64,000 bases of DNA, from contig OX369282.1 in NCBI GenBank assembly GCA_947284805.1, positions 9,103,001 through 9,167,000 on the forward strand, in the 5' to 3' direction. Below, piece by piece: positions 34,801 to 46,800 of this stretch. The translations under genes and the position numbers were made by a program. Every line of letters starts with the position of its first letter. Position 1 is the stretch's first letter. The notes beneath the pieces were generated by a model that was not told where the DNA came from, ran no database searches, and worked only from the letters and a program-made list of their open reading frames with translations. This DNA is from Coleophora flavipennella. Its lineage: Eukaryota; Arthropoda; Insecta; Lepidoptera; Coleophoridae.

Positions 34801-37800
34801 GAACTGATTCAATTTTTTTTTATAAGGTCTTTTTTTTTTCTTCATGTTTGTTGTACTAATATTTTTTCATATTACTGTTGTACTGTTACTGTTCGAAACT
34901 GTATCCATATGGCGTACGTCAAGCTAGCTTATCTCTAAGCTAAAGGCGAAAACTTCTTAATGTTTCATATCTAATTGATGTTTGATCATATAATGTAACC
35001 TAGCTTTCCTTAAAAAATAAAATAAAATAAAATGTCACACAAAAAGTGGCAGTCAATGTAATCCAGCACTAGAGTGCGTCGACGACACATGCCTACGTTT
35101 ACGCCGGGAACCCAGTGTCCCTCGTCTGTAAGCGATCTTTGTAAAAATGTTATTAAGAGGACTGTGAACACCGGCGAAAATTAGACATTTCATACAAACG
35201 GCGAAAGCGATTTTCACCTCTTAAAAGTTAACAGATTTTGACCAGTTTTTGATAGTATGTCAGTCAGAACAAAAGCTAGGTTTATAGGTTTAGTTTTTAA
35301 AATTATTGTTTAATAATAAAGAAATAATGGCCGAAATTAGTTTTGTATGATTTTAATTAGACTTCTGGACTGAATAAAATTTGATGGAGGATTTATATGA
35401 AATTTTCAACAATAAAATGAATGGGTTCAGTTCCTAGCTAAACTGTTGATTTAATTTAGTTGAGTATTAATTTTTCATAAATCTGATTTTTATATTTTGT
35501 TTTAATTAATTTCTGTAACCGCAAAAACGCACCTTATACGACGCACCTACCATACAATTTTTTAAAATCTACTATACAGGTATTCGGTTAGTACGATGTG
35601 TGCGTCGCATAAGGTGCGTTTTTGCTGTTCTCGCTACGGTAGTGACTGCGCGGTATATGGATGGAGTAGCGCCACAAGTCACATAAGTATAGAAATTAAT
35701 TAAAACAAAACATAACACTTAAAAACTGATTTAGATACGATATCGTTTGTTGAATTCTTATTTAGTTTCTCCTTTCATTGTTTTTTATTCACAATTGGCA
35801 AGCCCTTAGCATCATCCCACCTTATGGTAAATGACGATAATGCCGAAGATGTAAGCGGGCTTACCAAGATTCTCCAACGCAATTGGGAACTGGTTATCTT
35901 ATCTTCAAGCCTGAATACATCAATGTTGTTAGCATTGATGTTTGGCAGCAAGACTTTGATAAGATGGTGATAGCTAGCTAGGCGGGCTTAGAAAATACCC
36001 TTCCACAAACCAAATCGGGCCTTACAAAGTCAGATTTCGTCGGCAATTGAATCCGCGACCGCCTGATGTGAAGCTAATGGACCTATCCATTACGCCACAA
36101 AGGTGGTTAAAAATTAAACTAGAGTATCAAGTAATCGGGATGATGACTGCATCAAAAATAAATTATAAACTATTTCCCTCCTACTCAAACTTTTCCCCCT
36201 TTTTTTATCCTTCAAATTTTCAATTTTAATTCATCAAAATCATAAAATGAGTGCTACATAAATGACGCTGCAAAACTATGACGTTTTTTTGACACATGAT
36301 TTTTTAAATGTTTTTTTAATTAACTCAAATGATTAGCAGTCATCATCTGTATTCTATCTGTAAGTTTTCGATTATCATAACTCCACATTAGCTATTAGCT
36401 AATGATTAGCTACTTTACTACGTCAAAGGACATGGAGAGAGGAGCATTGGTACCTATCCTATAACACCAGGGTTCTGACCGTTTTTAGGAGGTAAAATCT
36501 TCACCCATTATTAACTTTGTCAAATTTCATACTTGAATATCTTATTATTAATTTATTTCTTTCCGTAGTCGGTCCTTAATGAGTCATCAAACAATACCCC
36601 AGTTCAGTACTGTGACGAAGTCAATCTATTTGGTTTTTTTTTTCATTTTCAACCTGCTTCTTAATCATCTTTTTGTCAATTTTTACTTTTTCTTATTTTT
36701 TGTGTTCTTTAAAATTGTCATTCCTCCTCATCATCGATACGATACTTTTATTCTCCGGTCTTTATATTTTATCATCACCATTCTACTTTATTAATTTTAT
36801 TCACCATTTTTATTTGTTTTTATTTCATTAAACCAAAGTGTTGGTGGCAAAATCCTATTTTAATTTAATTTGTTGAACCCCGCCCCTCTCTCCATATTCA
36901 ACTTCCTTTCGTGCGTGCATCGGCGTAGATGGAGGGTGCGCCGCCTCCGCAGTACAGTATATAAAACAAATGACCATGAGGCAGTAAGACTCGGTGGACC
37001 GATGCCCTGGTGAAAGTCGCGGGAAGCCGCTGGGACCGATGACCTGGTGAAGGTCGCGGGAAGCCGCTGGATGCGGGCAGCGCAGAACCGGTCGTCGTGG
37101 AAATCCTTGGGGGAAGCCTATGTCCAGCAGTGGACATGATTCGGCTGATATGATGATGATGATGACCATGAGGCATGACTAAGGATCGTGGATTGATGAA
37201 ATCCATCCATCTGCTCCTATCCATCGCCAACCTAACCACATCACAAAACTTTTTAGATGGCGTCTCCCACAACTGATCGGTCCATCTTGTTGGAGACTTT
37301 TTGATGTCTTAATTTATTTATTTAATGAATAATCTTTCATCACCTTAGCCAGTAGACCTCCACTGTTGAATATAGACCATAGACCTCTCCCTTACACTTC
37401 CACTCAGCATGATTCCGAGCCACATGTAATCTAGTAGCTTCTTAATAGATCATCAGTACACCTGGCGGGGGCGTCTTCCGGATATAACCTGGTCTTGAGA
37501 CTTGGGAGATCTCAGCTGCTATAACTGGACATTTAATAAAAACCTGTTCGATCTAGCTATCACGGGCAGCCCACTACGCCGAGCGTGCATGGAGGCTGAA
37601 GAGACTGCTGCCCACATCCTACTGGGTTGCAAGGGGCTAGCACAGTACAGGGTCGTGCACTTCGGTAACCAGAGGTCACTCCAGAAAGTTGGCGGCGACC
37701 CGAGGTCACTACTGGATAGTCTGGAGGATCTAGATCGGCAGGAACGCCGACCTACCTACGCAAAATGGACGGGTCGAAATCAGAACTAACTTCATCATCA

Positions 37801-40800
37801 TCATCATATCAGCCGAAAAGCGTCCACTGCTGGACAAATGCCTCCCCCAAGGATTTCCACGACGACCGGTCCTGCGCTGCCCGCATCCAGCGGCTTCCCA
37901 CGATCTTCAACAGGTCACATCCCGGATACTGCATACAAATGGTCGTGAAATGACATTTCTAAACACAAATGACGGAGTAAACAAAATCACGGCGAAATCC
38001 CATATGTTTGAGAACCTAAACGGTGAAAAAAAAACTGAAACCAATCTGTATCAATCTGGGTGACAAGGGGGTCAGGTCGCTATCTAGAGAGCGGCAGGGA
38101 GTGTCCATACTGTATGTTAGTACTAATATATGTATATATATACTTTGACCAGGTCGTCGGTCCACCGCGTGGGAGGCCTCCCTACGCTACGTTTTCCGGT
38201 GCGCGGTCGCCACTCGAGAACTCTACTGCCCTGTTCTACGAGCTATGTGCCCTGCCCACTGCCACTTCAGTTTAGCGATTCTGTAAACTAGGTCGGTTAC
38301 TACGAGCCTTGACCAGGCCCCCATCACTCGGTCGAGCAGGCGAGATAAGTACCTACACATTGGCGCGGCCATCTCTTCTACGAGCTATGTGCCCAGCTCA
38401 CTAACTAACTTACCTGGTAGCATTGGGTCCGACCGCGTTCTCAGCTAAACACAACACGGCGTGCAGGTTGACGTTGGGCCTGGCGCGCACCATGACGGAG
38501 AAAGCGGCCAGCACCGCCGCCGCGCCTGCGCAGTCACCCTTCATGCCCACCATCGACGTCTGCAACACACAAACGGACATATCGTTAAAAACCCACAAAG
38601 GTCTTCACGTTTGGGGTCGCACTTTCCCAAGAGTTCTTAAGTGACAAACCATAATATTAAATTACAAACCACCTGTGTGCCCATCCAATTACAAGCCCAT
38701 GTATCAAATATTGACATCCCATGTTTTAAATGTAACAACCCTATAAATAAATAATATAAATGACAACCCCGTGTCTTAAATGTTTGAACCTCATACTTTA
38801 AATCTGACAATCCTGCATCTTAAACGTGACAACCATGCGTCTTAAATATGACAACCTCGCGTACATATGACACAATCCTGTGCCTATCCTTACTAATATT
38901 ATAAATGTGAAAATATGTTTTTTGTTTCCTTTTCACGCTTCAACACCTTAACCAATCTTGATGAAATTTGGCATGCAGGTATTCCTGTGTCACGGGGAAG
39001 GACATGGGCTACTTTTTATCCCGTGAAAATAGCATAGACCGACTTAGTACCTGAGAGAACTGAAAAAAATGTACTTTTTTGCACAGAGATGGTTGACGGA
39101 GTGGGAAATGACATAGACTGCTAATCAGAATAGCCCGATCTGGGATAAGGATCTGGAGAAAACTAACTGGTTCGCACACCACTCACCCTCAAATACAGTC
39201 ATAAAAACGATGTCCACGCGGGCGAAGCCGCGGACAAAAGCTAGTAATTATATAATTATCAGGCCTAGTCCAGTAGGACCACAAGTACATTGTGGCAAAC
39301 TGTGGTCCCACCGGCAGCACTACGTGAGAATAAAAGTACTCACGTACAGATCCAGAACTCGCTGTGACGCTTAAATAAATTAAATTAAATAGCAACTATC
39401 GCTACGCGGTAATAAATAAAGTACAGTCTAGTTTGCATCTGCGCTTAAGGCTTTAAAATGGGTCAAATAACAATTATTCTATTCAAATTATTGAAATACT
39501 GTGTAAAGCTATCACCATGGAAAAAATATATAATATACTTAAAGTAATAAAAAACATTTTTAAAAATATTACCACTTGATATAATAATAAATAATAAATA
39601 AAAAATAATATTTTTTTATTTCATTACCAAAAACACAGTTAAACGATAATAGAGTAAGTAGTGGTCCCCACACTAGGCTAGGCCTGTATCGTATATATAC
39701 TGTATTTTTGGCATTAATTGCAAAATTTCTCGAAAAAAAATTGTTAATGTTGAACGGATCCAACACACTAAAATTGGCGACTTTAAGACCTTTCATTTTA
39801 ATTGAACACTTTTTTTAAACTTATTTGAAAGTGATGAAAAACATGTAAAAAATCGAGCATTGGGCGTTCGGTTTCAACGTAACAGCCGCGTTGAAGCCCG
39901 CATTGATTTGAACTTAAAATAAATAGACTTACGTACGATATTATTTAAACACGTATCAACCTGCTCGGATTCAGTGATCTTAGCGACTTAATGCCTCCAG
40001 TTTTACTTCAACATAGGATACAATCGCGCTTTTACGCAAGAATGAACCGAATCAATGCGCGTAAAAGATTCTTTTGCGCTGGCCGGTCAACCGGCAGGGT
40101 TGCGAGACCGCGCGACGAACATGTTTTACTTGCGCACTCGCTCGCTTGATAGTAGGTAAACACAAATATAAATTTATATCAGAAACTTTATGAGATCGTA
40201 CTTAGATCTTATACTTAATTATACTTCTAAGTATCTATAAGTACTTATAAGATCTATTGTTGTTATTCAAAAAGCTGTTAAAATTTTATTTGATACTTGT
40301 GGGTGCTCGCGGCTTCGCCCGCGCATTTCCCGTTTTTTGCGGTTCCCGTGGGAATTTCCCAAAATCCTTTCTTAGCGGATGCCTACGTCATAAGATCTAC
40401 CTGCATGCCAAATTTCAGCCCGATCCGTCCAGTGGTTTGGGCTGTGCGTTGATAGATCACTATGTCAGTCAGTCACCTTTGAGTTTTATATATATACAGA
40501 TGGTCAAAAATTTAGTTTCATCTTACATACGTATACGGCAGCATGGTAATGGTATCAAAACCAGTAGGTATCTATAAGCTGAACATAAAATATGGCATAA
40601 AAACTTAACTAGAAAATATAAAGAACCCGTTAAAAAAAGATCCCTTGCCAAACATAGTGAGTCACCACGTTACGTTACCATGTCTAGTTTTATGCCCCAT
40701 TAATATTCACATTCGACCCCCCTATTTATCTATTCTTTTCACAATATTTTCCACCTCCTTTCCCCATTAATCAGTAGTTTGATACTAATGACAATCGACA

Positions 40801-43800
40801 AGGTACGAGGCGCAATGTAGGTCGTGATGCGCCAGAAGTTGAAAACACAAAAATCGCTGCGGTGACAACCGACTGACGAGCGCGGCCTATAGGCCGCGCC
40901 AATGTGTAGGTACTTATCTCGCCCGCTTGACTGAATGACGGGGGCCTGCCAGTAGATCAAATCGGTGAAACCACGGTCAAGAATAATAGTTCTCACTGGT
41001 CCCTTAAGATAATATATCTTACTTACGCCTTAAACATGCCTTAACAACTCACCCTAGCCTTGATGCTCAGACCGCCAGTGTCATACACAATGCCCTTCCC
41101 GACCCACGCGACTGTTTCGCTCGCTCCAGGGGCAGTGTACGATAGTGCAACAAGGGCGGGCGGACTGGCCGCGGCGCGCCCTACACCATATATGCCGCCC
41201 ATGCCGCGCTGCTTCAGTTCCTCGCCTCGTATGACAGTGGGCTGGGGTATGTCGAGATCGGATGCGATTTTGTGTGCCGCCTGTGGAGTAGAATTACCGC
41301 AATTTAACACAAATAAGCTAACAATTGTACACACATCAACTTTGTCTAGGGTTATTTTTAGACTTTTCATACAAAACCTATTTTTATAAAAAAACTATTA
41401 AAAATACTTAGGACATGTGTAGGGTAGAAACTTTCAAGACCAGCAAGTGCTATATTTACCCTTTATAGTTCTTAAACGCGCGGAAAATAAAATAAATGAG
41501 TTTTTATATTGTCATAGAAGAATGGCACAGATTGTATGAAATTAGTAGAACCCATGTTTATAAGAACTGAGAAGGTACTCGTAAATATAGCACTTGCCCA
41601 CCTTGAAAGTTTATATACCCTGTACCTTTTATATCTAACCTATTATCGCTCGTTTTGCTCGTTCAAATCAGATCCCTCGGGCATTTCATGATCTGGCCAG
41701 TTTAGCTGTACATATCGTCAAACGATAATTCATTCATTGCTCTAGCCAGACCATATCATGATGTGGGCAGCGGGTAATGTTCAATTCTATGATATTGTCA
41801 CGACATATACATATTATAAAACAAAGTTCACCGCCGCGTCTGTATGTCTGAACGCAATAAACTTAAAAACTACCAAACCGATTTTCATACGGTTTTCACC
41901 ATGGATGTAGTGATTCATGAGGAGGGTTTAGGTGTACAATTTCCCGCGAGCCACGCAATGCGCACCCTCTAGTTAAATCATAAATCGATAGTTATCAAAT
42001 ATTGCACCATTCATCATTAAATAAGCTTCCTCTATTGGCGTTCACTAAGCGCAACCCTGTCTTTTAAAAATATTTACTATTATAATAAGCTCATTTCAAA
42101 AAACCTAAAAACTTTTAGGTACTAGCTTTTATCCCTACTAATAATATAAATGTGAAAGTAACTCTGTCTGTCTGTTACGCTTTCCCGCAAAAACTAATGA
42201 ACGGATTTGGCTGAAATTTGGTAGGTAGAAAGATTAGGACCTGGGTTAAGACATAGGCTACTTTTTACCACGCTCGCGCGCGCACTGCGCACCCTCGAAA
42301 AGTCATAGAAATGTGGTCCATGCGGGTGAAGCCGCGGGAATCAGCTAGTTTGAAAATAAATTTAATAATTTCGTATTCCTCATAACAAAATATTTCATTT
42401 GATACCCATATCATGGGAGTGCATAAGAAAATAACTGGTCCGCCATCTTGGATTTAGTATGACGTCACTTAGCTAATCATGCATTTTCATACAAACGAAA
42501 CGTGTATCCAGAATTCAGCTAAATAGGAAACCGGAAAATGGGTCAATTTTAAATTTGAAACGGACCACTTATAAACATACACACGAACATTGCAAGTTAA
42601 ATATAAGCGTGTAAAAATGCGCTTCATTGCTTGGTAAATGGAACGATTAAGCGCTAATGTACGGTTAAAAAGCTTTCAAAAACCGTTACATATGTGAAGC
42701 GCGCAAAACGCCTTAAAATAGCGCTAGCTTTAATAAAATAGCCTTATTAACTTGATCGTATAATCACATATTATTGTCTTACCTCAATAAATTGATCCAC
42801 ATTGACGATATTAGCCGGGGTGTCGGCTAAGCTAGCAGCTAGCCTGGTCGCGTCGCAAGCATGTTGGACTGTGGCTAACTCCTCAGGAGATAAGGCATTG
42901 TCAGTCAACTGTCGAGACAGCGGACCGACTAGTTCATCTTCTGATTCACCATCTGTGTTGATGGAAACAAATTGCAGTCCTAATTCAAAATTGAATGTAT
43001 AAGAATTGAATATTTATTTATCAATCTCATATTGCTTTATCATCATATCAGCTCAATATACGTCCCCACCGAGGGGCTCGAGCCTACCCTGAATTAGGGC
43101 GATCAGGCCTTAGTCGACCACGTGCACGACCAGTGCGGGTTGGTCGATTTCACACACAACCTGCGAGTTTCTCCGCAGGCGTGTGCAGGTTTCCTCACAA
43201 TGTTTTGCTACACCGTAAGAGCGTCGGATAAACGTACATATGAAATCTAAATTTGAAATTACATTGGGACGTGGCAGGATTCGAATTGCTTTATATTTGT
43301 TTTTAATAAAAAAATATAATTTTCATAATTTAATTTCCATTAGCTGTTTGTTCTGACACTTATATACTTATCACATGTTGGAGGAAATTCCAAAAACTTA
43401 TTGGAGTAAGATCAAGCAGCAAGATCTCTATTCATGATACAATCCCGAGGCCAGATCTGTATTAGATTATTATGTGCCTGGTGTCTCAATAAACTTATTC
43501 TATTCTATTCTATAGATTATTTACTTTTTTATTATATTTTTTTTTTCAGAAATCAATCACAGACGGTCATCTGGCCCGAAACTAGAATTTCCTCTACTAT
43601 GGGAAAACAGAGACTGATATACAATATTGCGAACCCAGACAAGTAACTATTTAGTAATCTGTGCCCAGACATAGAGCAAACAAGCCTGTTCGTTACACGA
43701 ATGTTTGCCCTGGGTTGGGGATCGAACCCATGACTCTCGGCCCAGCAGACAGGAGTGCTGCCTCTCAGGCAACCTGTCATTCAAAGCGACGCATTGGAAC

Positions 43801-46800
43801 CTTGGTCCCAGGAATTTGGATTTATCTCAGCAATTACATAACATATGAAAGTGATATTTTGTAACCTGATTGTTCATTTTAAAGACTTCATTTTGTTAGT
43901 TGCAGAAACAGGATTCGTTAACATTTTCAACATTTCAAACAGAGATTTACATTCTACAGGTGAACCAGACCAATTTAGTTCCTCTAAATTTTCTTAGTCG
44001 ATTAGTCTAAACATACACTTCAATATGCCAGTTGGATTTAAAAAAAAATTGTAGTTTTTAATTGAAACGAAAAAACATTGAAAAAGTGCAAAAGTGTGGT
44101 TATTTTCATTACTGTATACTCGTAAAGAAAAAGACAGAGACAACTGTTCCAATGCCTCACCTTAATCTCAAATGTTATTGAAAAACTAAATTAAGTACAT
44201 TTTTGTCCTCCTTGAGATGTATTTGCACACTCAATGAGCTGTCTTTGACCAGTGTGTGTTGCCAGTGATTATTTACGGAACTGAGACATGGTCGCTTACT
44301 AAGAGCCTCATAAGAAGGCTCAAGGTCATCCAAAGGGTAATGGAGCGTGCTATGCTCGGAGTTTCTCTGCGTGATCAAATCAGAAACGAGGACATCCGCA
44401 GGAGAACCAAAGTAACCGACATAGCTCACAGAATCGTTAAACTTAAGTGGCAGTAGGCAGGGCACATAGCTCGTAGAACAGATGGCCGTTGGGGCAGTAA
44501 AGTTCTAGAGTGGCGACCGCGCACCGGAAAACACAGCGTAAACAGGCCTCCCACGCGGTGGACCGACGAACTGGTAAAAAACGCGGGAAGCCGATGGATG
44601 CGGGCGGCGCAGGACCGGTCGTCGTGGAAACCCTTAAGGGGGACTTTGTCCAGCAGTGGACGTTTTTCGGCTGATATGATGATGATGACCTGACGGGGGA
44701 TGAGGGGAGAGGAGTGCACTAGCTTCTATTTCTTTATTACCTTTTTAATCCAGCACCATTTAGGAAGCTAAATCTTTCTATAATAACCTTCGATGTTTAA
44801 ATATCAACATACCTTGGTTATCTCTTTTTACAAGGTGCATTTGCACACACTATGATCTCGCACTTCTTGCAGTGACTAAAAGAAACTTGTTAGTTTACAA
44901 CTCAAAGCACCTCAAAGGGTACTGAACAGAATTTTGATATTATTGCATGACTATTAAGCTACATCTTAATCAAATAACCAATTTTTTTTAGATATTAACA
45001 TACCATGTTTATTTTCCTTAGCAGTTTTTATTTACACATTGCAGAGATTAAAACAAGCTTGGATTAATTACCTATAACTCATAGGATACTGAACGGAATC
45101 TTGTCATTATTGCACGATTAGAAAACTATATCTTTGTTTTTTTTTGTTTTGATTTCAACATACAATGTTTATCTTCCTTAATATTTTTATGTACACATTC
45201 ACAGCGATTAGAGCAAACTTTCATTTCTTACCGTATAACTCAATACTGAACATAATTTCGATATTCTTGTACGACGAGAAAGCCAGGGTTGTCTATAATA
45301 ACTAATGAACTATATTTTTTAAATGTCAACAACATACCTTGTTTATCTTCCTTCACAAGGTGTATCTGCACGCTCAAGGCCCTGGAAGATGGGGGCGCGG
45401 CGCCACCTAGCGGATTGCCGCCCGAACGCGCGCTGTAGAGCGGATAGGAGCGCGATATAGCTATCGCGCTCGCGAACACATCTCGCTTGCGGCACACCAG
45501 CTGTGTGAAAGAGAGAGGAGATATAAGTTTTATAGGATGGTGCTTAGGATGACCTAAGGACGACCTTATGGTTCACATCCTTAACTATTTCGGTCGTGGG
45601 CGCACAAAATAACAATCCAGCTATTTATATCACAGAGGTCCTCCTTTAAAATAATCTTGATCACTAAGATTGTATAGGATACCTTGGATTACAATGGATG
45701 CAAACGTGGCGATCCCCGCGATGGCGTGACACGACCGTTCTGCTCGATGCTCCGTCCAAAAGTGCCTGCCCCAAGACTGACGGCCAGCCAACACGGCTTC
45801 TCAACTCAGTGTTGCCATTTTAATCACAAAACAGCCTACCACATACGAGCGGCGCACAAGTACTAGCGATTGTCATGCGATTATCGCGCAATGGTCACGC
45901 CACCGATAAAACAACGCAGTGAAAAATAAACTGTACGGAAACATTATTTTCATCTCACTCTCACTACAGTAACTTATGATACTTTAGTCTTATTACTCCA
46001 TGCCTATGAGGAGTATGCCATATGCAGAACTATACTGCTAAGCTATATGTAGTTTTAGACAAATTATATAATTTTTTGCATGTAAAATTACATTTTTTAA
46101 GTAGTATTAAATAAAAAGTAACTAATTTTGATAGTTTAATAGTAGTAACCTGGGCGACCAAGCTTTGCTCAGTGTACTTAGTTTTCTTTACACAAAATAT
46201 TTTTTGAGAAATACTTGGACAAACATGCATCGGTAACTCTTTTTAATTAAAAGGCATAGTACCCAGAGCCGTTAAAAACATTTAAAAATGCGCTACTTGT
46301 GATACACATTGCGCGGCATATTTCGCACCCGACTCCAGTGCGTTAAATCTCGTAAAATAGCGTTTTCCCAGAGATGTGACCAATCTTATTATATTATTTC
46401 ATCTGTGGTATAATTTTATGTACTTTTACAGCTTTTTTGGGTAGATTCCATAGGTTTATGTAACTTTTTTCCACAATTATAGTTACTTTTTATGTAATTT
46501 TACATACATTATGTAACAAAAACAAATGTATACATAATTTATGTAAAATTACATGAATTTTTAATACAGGCCCAGGGTAGAGAGTGACCTCCAGAGTGTG
46601 AGCACTTACCACGGTGCTCTCCCCTGGTGCAGAACTAAATTGCTAGGCTCGCACGATCTTAGCGAGCGCGTGGCAACGCGACGGCGCCGCGTGCCGCGAC
46701 CGGCGGGCTGGTAGGGACGCCAGGGATACCGCCCCAGGGCAGAGAGTGACCTCCAGAGTGTTAGCACTTACCACGATGCTCTCCCCTGGTGCAGAACTAA

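Noticed and set aside
37140..37165. ATG trinucleotide microsatellite
   Set aside because: The ATGATGATG runs throughout the window are the 3' tails of RTE and SINE copies, not independent microsatellites.
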